A stretch of DNA of 64,000 nucleotides from Channallabes apus. Taxonomy: Eukaryota > Chordata > Actinopteri > Siluriformes > Clariidae. The DNA lies in NCBI GenBank assembly GCA_030522415.1, contig CM060118.1, positions 20,412,151 to 20,476,150 on the forward strand, read 5' to 3'. Below, one piece after another: positions 45,980-57,204 of this stretch. A program made the translations under genes and the position numbers. How positions within the stretch are numbered: position 1 is the stretch's first letter; each line of letters opens with the position of its first letter. The notes under the pieces are model-generated. The model did no database searches. It saw nothing but the letters and a program-made list of their open reading frames with translations, and had not been told where the DNA came from.

Positions 45980-47312
45980 CTGCCACTCCAGACTTCCTCA
46001 TACAACACCATAGCTCCTCTCTCAGCACCCTGTCGTACGCCTTCTCTAAATCTACAAAGACACAATGCAACTCTTTATTACCTTCTCTGTACTTCTCCAT
46101 CAGCATCCTCAAAGCAAACACTGCATCTGATGTACTCTTTCTAGGCATAAAACCATATTGCTGCTCACAAATGCTCACCTCTGCCCTTAACCTAGCTTCC
46201 ACTACTCTTTCCCACAGCTTCATTGTATGGCTCATTAGCTTTATGCCTCTGTAATTGCCACAGCTCTGAACATCTCCCTTGTTCTTAAAAATCGGCCCCA
46301 ATACACTTCTCCTCCATTCTTCTGGAATCCTCTCACTCTCCAAGATCTTGTTAAACAAACTAGTCAGAAACTCTACTGCCACCTCTCCTAAGCACTTCCA
46401 TACCTCCACAGGTATGTCATGAGGGCCAACAGCCTTTCCACTCTTCATCCTCTTCAACGCCCTTCTCACCTCACTTTTACTAATATTTGCTACTTCCTGT
46501 TCCACAACAGTCACCTCTTCTACTCTTTGTTCTCTTTCGTTTCCCCCATTCATCAGCTCTTTAAAGTACTCCTTCCACCTACCCATCACCCTCCTGGCAT
46601 CTGTCAGTACATTTCCATCTCTATCTTTAATCACTCTAACCTGCTGCACATCCTTCCCATCTCTATCTCTCTGCCTCGCCAACCTGTACAGATCCAACTC
46701 ACCCTCCTTACTGTCCAGCCTAGCATACAAGTCCTCATATGCTCTTTGTTTGGCCTTTGCCACTTCTACCTTCACCTTACGGTGCATCTCCCTGTACTCC
46801 TGTCTACTCTCTTCAGTCCTCTCAGTGTCTCACTTCTCCTTAGCTAGCCTCTTTCCCTGCATACACTCCTGGACTTCCTCATTCCACCACCAAGTCTCCT
46901 TGTCCACTTTTCCCTTACCTGATGATACACCAAGTACCCTCCAAGTATCCTCCCTGATCACATTGGCTGTAGTTGTCCAGTTAACTGAAAGCACCTCCTG
47001 ACCACCCATAGCCTGTCTCAACTCCTCCCTGAAGACTCTACAACATTCTTCCTTTCTCAGCTTCCACCACTTTGTCCTCTGCTCTGCTTTTGTCCTCTTC
47101 ACCTTCCCCACCACCAGGGGTATTTTACACACCACTATCCTGTGTTGTCTGGCTACACTCTCCCCTACCAACACCTTGCAGTCACTGATCTCTTTCAGAT
47201 TACAACGTCGACACAAGATGTAGTCCACCTGAGTGCTTCTGCCTCCACTCTTATATGTCACCCTATGTTCCTGCCTCTTCTGGAAAAAAGTAATTACTAC
47301 TGCCATTTCCAT
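45980..47312 (-). pseudogene. RTE-like LINE ORF: endonuclease C-terminus and N-terminal RT
   Basis: The frame from 47312 reads YKSGGRSTQVDYILCRRC and ARQHRIVVCKI, the last motifs of an AP-type endonuclease. After a linker and an in-frame stop near 46830, the RT begins (VGPHDIPVEVWKCLGEVAV, VFVDLEKAYDRV with the first catalytic aspartate, YRGIKLMSHTMKLWERVVE). It is then cut by the inserted transposon at about 45975. Confidence 0.8.
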
Positions 47313-47510
47313 GAAGAACTTAACAGCAAAAAAAAAAAGAAAAGGAAAAAAAAGACCACTGTGATTTCTCCAGATTTACTGTCTGTTCTTTCAAACCATT
47401 TCCTTTTTAATGTTGATACTTATCCACTCGACTGCCTTTTCATCTCTCTCCCTCTCTTTTTCCCCCCAAAGCAGTGGCTCAGATTGGTCTAGTGGTCCAT
47501 GACTTTTTAA

Positions 47511-47820
47511 TTCATTCATTCATTCATTTTCTATACCGCTTAATCCTGTGTTCAGGGTCGCGGGGGACCTGGAGGCTATCCCAGGAGACTTCAGGCACTA
47601 GGCGGGGTACACCCTGGACAGGGTGCCAATCCATCGCAGGGCACACACACATACACACACTCACACACACACCCAATCACACACTACGGGCAATTTAGGA
47701 ACGCCAATTAGCCTAACCTGCATATCTTTGGACTGTGGGAGGAAACCGGAGTACCCGGAGGAAACCCACCAAGCACGGGGAGAACATGCAAACTCCATGC
47801 ACACAGAGACGGGAATCGAG
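47511..47820 (-). repeat. SINE (minus), 5'-truncated, with 13-bp target duplication
   Basis: The tail (TTCATTCATTTTCTATACCG) and body of the same SINE family as 31281. Flanked by perfect CATGACTTTTTAA at 47498-47510 and 47821-47833. Truncated inside the head. Confidence 0.92.
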
Positions 47821-47844
47821 CATGACTTTTTAAAATCATGTTAA

Positions 47845-47945
47845 ATGCATGGTGGTTTATTTGTTAGCACTGTTGCCTTCCACCTCCTGCTGGGGTTTGA
47901 ATCTTGCCTCTGCTCTGTGTTCATGGAGTTTGCATGTTGTCCGTC
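47845..47945 (+). repeat. Degenerate SINE head fragment
   Basis: GCATGGTGGTTTATTTGTTA through ATGGAGTTTGCATGTTGTCC resembles the first 100 bp of the SINE family. Confidence 0.5.
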
Positions 47946-47949
47946 CTAA

Positions 47950-49227
47950 GATGCCTAAGAAGTTATTGAAAAGTCCAATACTAAAAGCACTTAAAATATT
48001 ATCATAGTGAAAAGATAATATATCATACTGTAGCTTTTACAATTAATGAATGAATAAATAATTGACTACAAATTCTACATAATTCCTTATACAGGTGAGA
48101 GTTCAAAATGTTAGAGACCCCCCTGCCCTAGAAGTGCCAGCTTCTCTAAGTAACAAAGCTTCCCATAGCAATGGCTCCCCCTGTATTGTGTCACTTCGCT
48201 ATACCCAAACGAAGGTGACTCACAGAAACAACATTCTTAAAGTAGGCCAGCTATTTGCTGTGCAATGTTTTTACAGACATCTCAACCGAAAACTACATTT
48301 CTTTTTGGAAAAAAGGCTTCCATAAATACCTTGCTCTATTATTGATTAGGCTGCTATGTATTTATGTGTGTGACGAAACCCTGCCAAAGGTCCTTCATAA
48401 AAAACACAGCATTCCGCATAATACCATAATATATTGCTGAGTATGGCAAACACAAGTTCTGTTAAAGTTGCATTAATGAATTAACAACTCAGTTTATCCC
48501 ACATGAAAACTGCAGTTATTGCAGTAACAAGCAGTCTTTCAAGAGCAAGGAGGCGTATATTCTCCCTTGGCTCTCTCATAAAGCGAGAACCAGAAGTACT
48601 TGTTTTTTTATAGATGTAGACTGTTTCAGCTCTCTTCAAACAGACACTATGTTTAATGGATAGCTGTAGGTCAGGGGAACTGATGGAGGTTTGGGAGCAT
48701 GTTATTTATTGACAGTTTTATGTTATAAAGTTGGGAATTATTTCTACAAATGTTTAAGATTCAACTCCTCTTGCTTTCATAAGCAGAAAATCAATCTGCT
48801 ATACAAAAAAGCTTTCATTATACAGTATAGAATGTTTAAATAAAAAAGTAGCTTTGTAACACAGTGCTGTTAAATATTCATATCTAGTTTGTCAAAATGT
48901 TAAGAAATCTTCTAGATCAGCATGTCTCTGACATTAGTGCCAGCTGTGCTCTCCCGAGTGCATTATTGATTCAAAATTACCTCACTCATTGCGACTTCAT
49001 TCACTCAATATAATCTAACGCTAAACAAAAGGATTAAAACCCTGCTGTTTTTTTTTTAAATAACACAACATACATAATTGTTAAGTTTTCTATTAGGAGA
49101 TGTTTTCACAGAAATTCTGTTTTCAACAGGAATGGTTTTAGGACAGAGGATGTTCTACTTGTTCTGTAAGATGAGTAGCATCATATTTTTTTCTCCTATT
49201 AACGTCAGGAGAGATTTAAAGAGAAAG
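47950..49227. other. AT-rich intergenic DNA, nothing recognised
   Basis: No recognisable ORF, RNA or transposon end. Confidence 0.5.
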
Positions 49228-49239
49228 TGGTGAGACATC

Positions 49240-49613
49240 CTTTCATTCATTCATTCATTTTCTATACTGCTTAATCCTGTGTTCAGGGTCGCGGGGGACC
49301 TGGAGCCTATCCCAGGAGACTTCGGGCACTAGGCGGGGTACACCCTGGACAGGGTGCCAATCCATCACAGGGCACACACACATACTGTACACACAATCAC
49401 ACACTACGGGCAATTTGGGAACGCCAATTAGCCTAACCTGCATATCTTTGGACTGTGGGAGGAAACCGGAGTACCCGGAGGAAACCCACCAAGCACGGGG
49501 AGAACATGCAAACTCCATGCACACAGAGACGGGAATCGAACCTGGCTGGGGAATCGAACCCAGACCCTGGAGGTGCAAGGCGACAGTGCTAACCACTACA
49601 CCACCGTGCCGCC
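49240..49613 (-). repeat. SINE (minus), full length, with 12-bp target duplication
   Basis: Same family as 31281, complete from the ATGA-type tail to the GGCGGCACGGTGGTG head. Flanked by TGGTGAGACATC at 49228-49239 and 49614-49625, a perfect duplication, suggesting a recent insertion. Confidence 0.95.
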
Positions 49614-49740
49614 TGGTGAGACATCAACATTCCAAAACAATAAATCTAACTATAAACTAGCCAAAAGTTTTAAGTATCAATATTTTGTATTGATTATTAT
49701 TATTATTGAAAATTGATTATTGAAAAAATTTAATTTTACC

Positions 49741-50310
49741 AGGTGTTGTAGTGGTTAGCACTGTCACCTTGCACCTCCAGGATCCGGGTTCGATTCCCGG
49801 CAAGGCTCGATTCCTGTCTCTATGTGCATGGAGTTAGCATGTTAAGTTTATTTAAGCCTTTATTTGTCACATATACATTACAGCACAGTGAAATTCCTTC
49901 TTCGCATATCCCAGCGTAACTTTGGTCAGAGCACAGAGTCAGCGCCCCTGGAGCAGTTAGGGTTAAGGGCCTTGCTCAAGGGCCCAACAGTGGCAACTTG
50001 GTGTACTGTAGCTGGGGATCGAACCACCGATCTTCCGATCAGTAACCCAGTGCCTTAGCCCTCTGAGCTACCACTGCCACCCCATGTTCTCCCCATGCTT
50101 GGTGGGTTTCCTCCGGTTCCCTCCCACAGTCCAAACATACAGTATGCAGGTTAGATTAATTGGTCTTCCCTAAAAAAGCTCGTAGTGTGTGTTGCTTGCG
50201 ATGGATTGGCACCCTGTCCAGTGTGTACCCCACCTTGTGCGCTAAGTCTCCTGGGATAGGCTCCAAGTCCCTGTGACCCTGAATACAGGATATAGAAGAT
50301 GAGTGAGTAA
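49741..50310 (+). repeat. SINE (plus) split by another SINE
   Basis: Head 49741-49843 (GTTGTAGTGGTTAGCACTGT, GGTTCGATTCCCGG) and body 50089-50310 (GGCACCCTGTCCAGTGTGTA and the tail) belong to the first SINE family. Confidence 0.85.
49844..50082 (-). repeat. Second-family tRNA-derived SINE (minus), nested
   Basis: On the minus strand: GGGGTGGCAGTGGTAGCTCA (A box), GGTGGTTCGATCCCCAGC (B box), TTGCCACTGTTGGGCCCTTG, TTTCACTGTGCTGTAATGTA, and an ATAAAG tail. CATGTT on both sides (49838-49843, 50083-50088) is the probable short target duplication. Confidence 0.85.
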
Positions 50311-51845
50311 GTGACTAAATTTTACCTTGCCATCATGGATTATTTTCCATAACAGCATAGTCCATACTTATAAGCATATATTCCCAACATATTCCCATAA
50401 CAGATTTAGTCCATACATATAAACAGCATAAGCATGTCAGACACCAATACAAAGCACAGTATTTATGTAGTGATGTTGTATCAAGCTGTGCTCAAATAGC
50501 CTTCAGGAAAAAAAGATCTAAGCAGAATCCAGACTTGACCTGGCTGTCTGTGCATCTCGTAAGTAACAGAACAACACAGCATAAGGTCATAAGACATAAA
50601 ACATAGAACAAAAAATAAACTTGTTGCATGTCATTTTAACATTATTGAAACTATGATAGTGTGCATGAAAAAAAATTACTAGGTTTTTTATTTCTTGACA
50701 TACTTGGATAGAAATGTCAGTTTGTGGATGAATAACTGAATAATCTAAATCTGTCCATCCCAAATGAATCAATAACATTTTTTGTAGCCACATTGCAATC
50801 TTAACAGCTACATACTGTTTTGTACATAAACATTAAGTTCACTTGTGCAAGTCTGTTTCTAGAAGAATAATATGGAGTTGACTCTTGTCTCTCAACACTG
50901 CTCTTAAACAACCCTGAACCAAATATTCCAAGAATCTGCACTTGGCTGAACATGGCCTTGATGAAGCCGAGATACTTCCCACAAATATATTTATGGATTT
51001 GTTCTGACTTAAACACAATAAATGTTAGGGACATTGGTAAGGCCAGTGCAATAAGTCTTCATTCTTCTAATGCATGGAGTACTTAGATTCAGTATGTGTA
51101 AGGTGCTAGTAATGTCTAGAAAATACTACATAAGTCTACATAAGTGCACTTTCATTTGAACTAAAATGTATAATATTATTCTCATTAAATTCTCACAGCA
51201 CTCATCATTATCAAGCTAATGTTTATTCTGCCAGTATTGCTGCAGCACACTGAATCTTTGTCAAATGCCACAAACAAACTCTGTTCTGCACCTCTCATTT
51301 TATCTCTTTCTCCTTCTCCTCAATGTGACAGCAGGGTGCAGTGATTTTCTTAGAGGACAGAGCACTGTCGAAACACATAAAAAGTCATGGTCTGCCTGCA
51401 GGGCCATAGCTCCTTCACTCCAGTGTGGTGTTTGGAAAAAGTGCAGGCAAATTGCAAAGGTGTTGTCTGCTGAGCTGGGTTTCCTTTCCGATGGCTTTCA
51501 TGTTAACTAACTAAAAATGCTAAACAATTTCACATTTTATTAATTGATGATGCATTCAGTATTGAATGTTTTTTATTTTTTATTTTCAGATCAAAACAAC
51601 TGTTACTGGACTTAAGTATTATTTTGTTGGTTAATACTTAAGTTCAGTTTTAACTAAATTAATAACTTGTACTCTTGCTTAATTACATTTAAGAGAAAAA
51701 AAAACTTGTAATATTTTTAAACCTTCAAATTACAAATCTTAAAGGTTATTTTGTGTTTCATACAGCCAAAGACTAAAATATGTCAAATAAATGCATTTAG
51801 TTTTGGCATCCAATCATCCAACCCAGTTCATCAATGTAGAAAAAA
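50311..51845. other. AT-rich intergenic DNA, nothing recognised
   Basis: No gene, RNA or transposon boundary could be supported. Confidence 0.5.
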
Positions 51846-51849
51846 ATAA

Positions 51850-52410
51850 TTAATCACTATCACCAGCCATGACTTTTCATACCACACATTATAAACGCCT
51901 AGCGTAAAAAGGTCATAATTTCAGAAGGGATAAATTATCTTGTAATGCATCCAAAAAGAAAACAACTAAGGAGAGAAATCATGAATGGAGATCACATGAA
52001 TGCTGGGTGAAGATGCACTGTGAAAAATAAATCAACAGTAAAAATCACAGTGTAATAGTGAAACTTAGAGCATTTCCAGAGACACATTTGATGAGAACAC
52101 ATAGGACTGGGGGTAAACAGCTGTGTGGCATTCTGATGAAGGCTAATCAGAAAAAAAAAAACTTTAATATGCTTGAGACCATAAAGATTTTGAAGACTTC
52201 GGAGCAATGAAAAAATGTCATGTGGTCTAATGAGTTTAGACTGACCCTATTCCTGAGTGATGATGATCTGTGTTATGATCTGGGGTGTCTCGGTTGGTCA
52301 GGTCTAGACACAGCAATGTTATTTGGCAATAAAATAAAGTCAGCTGATGACCTGAATAAACCAAGTGACCATGTTATCCCATCAATTAATTTTTTTTCTT
52401 ATGTCGAGGT
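51850..52410 (+). mobile_element. Tc1-like transposase remnant
   Basis: Readable pieces are SNEFRLTLFLSDDD (52230 region), a VMIWGV-like block, and KSADDLNKPSDHVIPSINFF. They match the middle of a fish Tc1 transposase. No ends were identified. Confidence 0.55.
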
Positions 52411-52939
52411 AAGTTTAGCTTATTTGCGAAGCTTATTAGCTTAACTGTCTATATTTAACAATGTTATTTAGTTTTACTTACTAAATTCCTTACTAACTAA
52501 TTGGCTAAGCAGTATGGCAAATTCTAGTTAAATTGATTTGAAATTAGTTAAAAAAATGTTTTACTTAATGCATACATTTGAAAGTAATTAGATTTCCATT
52601 AGGTGCATTTTTTTGGATTGGCTACTTCAACCTTTAATTTAGTAAGATCTTAATAATTTATCTAAATGTATAACTTCCCAGTACGTTGTCCACCCAGTTA
52701 ATCTTTATATTTCTTGTTATGGTGAAGCTTTCTGTTAGATGTTCCTTTTTGCATTTATAGAGGTATAAAATAAAATTTGTAAGTGTCAGGGCTGAAGAAC
52801 TTCATTTTTCTGTAAGAAAAGGTTTACAGACAAAGGACTTTTTTGTTTGTTTTATTGTTTCTCTTTAACAAGTTGGTCCTTTATTGTCTTATTAACTTGA
52901 GTGGAAATGAGTGAACAACCTTTTACAGCTGTTATTATG

Positions 52940-53390
52940 TACACAGCCTTTCCAAAAAATAAGTCACCATTTCAGAAGGGTCAAATTATTGGGCTGCATC
53001 AAATAAAGAAAACTCCTAGGATATTTAAAATTGTTGCAACTGGGTAAAGAACCTTTCAACACATTATGAAACTTTGGAAGAATAGTGCTATATTGTCAAC
53101 TTTATGGAAGAAATGTGGCCGGAAATAATCAAGATTGCATAGCACTTGGCTGTGATGAGCTCAGATTGACCCTATTCCAGAATAAGAAGGGAATCACCTG
53201 AAGTGGTGTACCCATCATGCATAGTGCCCACTGTATAAACCTCTGAAATCAGAGTTATAGTTGCTTCAGTAGTTGCTTCAGTTGGTCAGCTCAGGACTCA
53301 GCAAAGTTATGTGGCAATGAAGTGAAGTCAACAGTCAGCTGATGGCCTGAATGTAGTGAATGACCAGGTTATCACATTAATAAAATTTCC
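52940..53390 (+). mobile_element. Tc1-like transposase remnant, second copy of the same type
   Basis: CDELRLTLFQNKKG at about 53150 and a following decayed stretch parallel the copy at 51850-52410 (both end in a TCAGCTGATG...CTGAAT segment). Confidence 0.5.
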
Positions 53391-53399
53391 CCCCCTGGT

Positions 53400-54575
53400 G
53401 ACACAAGTGACATTTCAGCAATCTTGTGAAAGAGTGCTGCTGGGAACTTTTAATCAAAGCCAAAGCTGATTGAATAAAATTGTAGTCTTTTGTATTTTTA
53501 TTATTATTATTTTTTTTTAATATAGTTTGGATGTATTTTTGGTTAGATATTAGATGTCGCCATAAACACATCTCAGTATATAATTAAATATAAAATAAAA
53601 GAGTTTTTTTTTTTTTTACTTTTAAGTAATTGTCACAAAATTTCTGTAGTATAAATCGAATAGGAATAACACCTTTTGGGTGATAATAGCACTCTAATTT
53701 ATTTGCATTACTAATAGTTATGGCTAATACATGTTATGCAGTACTTAATGTTAATTAACATAACCTTAGCGTAAAACCTACTATTAGCATCCTAAATATC
53801 AGAATATTTCTATGTATAAAAAAAAGAAAGGATGAAAAGCTGGATAAGGCATTCATTTAAAAAGGTACATTTTCTGTTGAGAAAATCCATTTTATGTCTT
53901 TTCCACTAGCACAGTGTTAATCATGGCAACCGATGCTGTCAATAAGCATGTCTAATTCCAAAACAGCAGTGCAATTATACCCTGTGCGCTAATAAGTGTG
54001 AGCTGGGAGTTCTGCTGTGTGATTTTTAAATTATAAGCTTTTCTAAAGTATCAGATGATGATGTAATGAGAAGTTTGCTTTCCCCTATAACAGCTATTTG
54101 CCTCTTTAACAACATTTTGGTACAATAGTAATAATAATAATAATAATAATTCTTGGACATATTGTCATATTTTCACATTTGCATTCATACATTATAATGG
54201 AAATGGTCAATACAGTGATTCCCAATGAACCAAAAAATAAAAAACAAGCAAGCAAACAACAAAAATATATAATAGAGGCATGAATTATTAAATTGTAGCA
54301 TCATTTTTATGATAGAACTGTAAAAACATAAAAAGAAAAAAATATATATATTGTTTTTTCACTTTTTATGTTTTTACAGTTATATCATAAAAACTGTGCT
54401 ACAATATATATATAACATAATAAGATGAGCAATGTTTCACATAAAAATATAAAATATACAAACTTTATATTTTAATTAACTTTATATTTACAAATTCAGG
54501 GTTTAGTATAGACAAAACTTTTTGGTGTGATGTCATCTTTACCAGCACCAAATACAATTTATAAAAGCATTTAAC
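53400..54575. other. AT-rich DNA with a hairpin
   Basis: No gene is seen. Contains (AAT)n near 54129-54150 and the hairpin 54292-54405. Confidence 0.5.
54292..54405. repeat. 114-nt hairpin-forming inverted repeat
   Basis: Arms of about 45-50 bp (ATTGTAGCATCATTTTTATG... and its near-perfect inverse ending ...AAAACTGTGCTACAAT), with AACTGTAAAAACATAAAAAG in both. The loop is AT-rich. It could be a small palindromic MITE or an RNA hairpin. Confidence 0.8.
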
Positions 54576-54579
54576 TGGT

Positions 54580-54765
54580 ACAGGCACGGTGATGTACAGT
54601 AGTGTTTAGCACCTGTCGGCTTGCACCTTCAGAGTCCGAGTTCGATTCCTGGCCAGGTTTGATCCTCAATGTGTGCATTGAGTTTGTATGTTCTCTCTGT
54701 GCTTGGTGGCTTCTTCCAGGTACTACAAACCCTGAGCGGTGTAGATGATGACTGAGTGAGTTAAC
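54580..54765 (+). repeat. Degenerate, internally deleted SINE
   Basis: GGCACGGTGATGTACAGTAG, AGTTCGATTCCTGGCC and GCTTGGTGG blocks of the first SINE family, then a jump to the tail GAGCGGTGTAGATGATGA. Confidence 0.65.
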
Positions 54766-56886
54766 TAGTACACTCCACCTATGCTTATATTAACTTCTTG
54801 TGCAGGCTATAACAAATAATCTTATGCCCAGTGTTTATCTGTATAGTTCTATAATAGTTCTGGAAAATAATGCACTGTATACTGCATAGTTCACATTAAG
54901 GTTTGCACTTAAGCATTACGTATTAGAGTTTATTCAGAATAGCCTTGATACGCTATTTTAATCTTAATAAGTATCATAGTTTATTTTCTGAATAGCCCAA
55001 TGTCATTACTGCATATGGTAGGTCAATGCCCAGGCAAATCAACAAAAGCAGGCCATCACACTGAGATGACGTGATTCACAGCAAATCTTTTTCCATGCTT
55101 TTCATTATATTTGTTCATCCTTTTTGTCCTTCCTCCAGGTAAGATTCCTAAATGAGTTCCATCGCAGGACCCCGCCTGTTCCTCCCAAGCATGAGCACTT
55201 TCCTTTCTAATACTGCTCGCCTGCCCTTGGCCTGACTTTGGTCACTGGCTAATGTATCCTTGCCTAATATAGAGAAACCAAAGACAATGAGTCTTAGAAT
55301 AGACACGCCTTCTGTGATCTCAGTGGCAAACTCGGGCAATGTTGGTGTGGTAATACAGCAGCACCAGTATTAGTTTGCACCTAATCAATATTATCTATCT
55401 TTGCTTTTGCCTCGTACACTCGTGGGAAAACATCCATTGCTATTTGGTTGTTTTTAAAGTAGTATTATGAATCTACACTCTGAAGGAATAGTTTCAAGAA
55501 AAGACAGACAAAGAAAGTTCAAATGATTGAAACACTGCAATGCATAAGAGTCTGCACAGTGAGACTATTTATATATATTTGCCTCTGTACATCAACATAG
55601 TGGGTTTGAAATTAAGCAATAAAATATAATGGAAGTATAAACTTACAGTCTTTTTTCTGTCACCTGACCGCAACCCTATTGTGCAGACTTTTTACTTACT
55701 GAAGACAAAAGTAAAGGCAGAAACAGCCACAAACAAGCAGCAACTGAAGTTATCTGGAGAAAAGGAAGTGGAAAAGAAGCATTTGATGATTGTTGATTTG
55801 TCCGTTTTCTTTATCATTATCTGTGAAAATGAAGGGTTGTGTAAATTGTAGACTTGTGTAAATTATGTTCTGTTAAACCCTTGAATTAGAGCTAAGAAAT
55901 CTATACAGTACTTCAACCACATCTTGATTGCTTAATTTAAAACCTGATGTTGTGGTGTACAAAGGCAAAATGACAAAAATTGTGTTACTGTACAAATATG
56001 TATGTGTGGATCCGACTGTGACAGAGAAAGGTACAATTTCATGTATCTTCTTGTTTTGTTTTTTGTTTTGCACTAGTGAGATCTTGTTCATAGTTTGAAA
56101 ATTCATTTCTTTTCACCAAGTGAGACTGTCTGGCACATTGGGCTGTCACACTTTCTTTCTTTCTTTCTTTCTTTCTTTAGATGATGTCCCTCACTTTCTT
56201 ATTACTGATCCTTTCTAAAGGATCAGTAATAATAGGTCTCTATGTTAAGGTGATTGGCATTACTCTTGACTGTATGTTAGGCTACGGGTATTTCTCTTTT
56301 TCCATCACAAGGGCACAGGCAAATACCATAATCATGATTGTTTAAGGGCAATAGGGATGAGATGTTTAGATGAGAACCTTGCCACGAATTTTTGCAGCAA
56401 AGTTTAACCCTAATAGCAGCAGGTAAGGGAGACAAGATGAACAAATTTGTGAAATAACTTGAATTCAGTCTGTGAATAATTTAAATAAGACAAAGTTAAA
56501 TTTCCTGCATTCTTTGCCAAGGTTCTTCCTTACAACTGTGACATTTCTAGAGGAATTTACTTAAGCTTGCACTTCAATACAATATGTGTACAGTACATTG
56601 TTCTGGACTAGAAGTGTTTTGTTGTTGAAACCTCAAGTTCTTGCACTAATTTATTCTAACCATAACTACTACAGTAGTGATCGGATAAAACATTGTCGCT
56701 TAAGCAGATGCAAAAAAAAATAATAATAAATTTTGTCCTTAGAGGACATTAAGATAAGTTATAATGTGCATCTTCATCAAAGTTAAAAATATTATTTGTT
56801 GACCTTAATAAGTTTGGCCCTAGATTCCATTTACATTCCCTTGGTTATCTAGGAAAAGAATAAGACATCAATATTTTTAATTATAC
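54766..56886. other. Intergenic DNA, nothing recognised
   Basis: AT-rich. Contains (CTTT)n at about 56151-56179 and a perfect 16-bp palindrome at 56199-56232. No gene could be supported. Confidence 0.5.
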
Positions 56887-56898
56887 TATACTATATGA

Positions 56899-57192
56899 CA
56901 GGCTCGATTCCCGTCTCTGTGTGCATGGAGTTTGCATGTTCTCCCCGTGCTTGGTGGGTTTCCTCCGGGTACTCCGGTTTCCTCCCACAGTCCAAAGATA
57001 TGCAGATTTGGCTAATTGGCGTTCCTAAATTGCCCGTAGTGTGTGAATGTGCGTATGTGTGTGTGCCCTGCGATGGATTGGCACCCTGTCTAGGGTGTAT
57101 CCCGCCTAGTGCCCGAAGTCTCCTGGGATAGGCTCCAGGTCCCCCGCGACCCTGAACACAGGATTAAGCGGTATAGAAAATGAATGAATGAA
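56899..57192 (+). repeat. SINE (plus), 5'-truncated, with 12-bp target duplication
   Basis: Begins at CAGGCTCGATTCCCGTC and runs through the body to the ATGA tail. Flanked by TATACTATATGA at 56887-56898 and 57193-57204. Confidence 0.93.
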
Positions 57193-57204
57193 TATACTAT
57201 ATGA

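Larger units (their letters stand above)
41372..47325 (-). mobile_element. RTE-like LINE (minus), interrupted by a 3.85-kb transposon
   Basis: The endonuclease end and N-terminal RT lie at 47325-45971, and the rest of RT at 42119-41372. At the junction the protein reads GVAAQ... on one side and the family's VQDMYES continues on the other, and the gap DNA has its own inverted ends. Compared with the copy at 1-985, the 3' end is missing beyond KMLGFSFGV, where a SINE fragment is joined. Confidence 0.85.

Noticed and set aside
55148..55339. A small conserved exon on the minus strand
   Set aside because: Only a 63-codon open frame with no recognisable motif; splice-like signals nearby are no better than chance.
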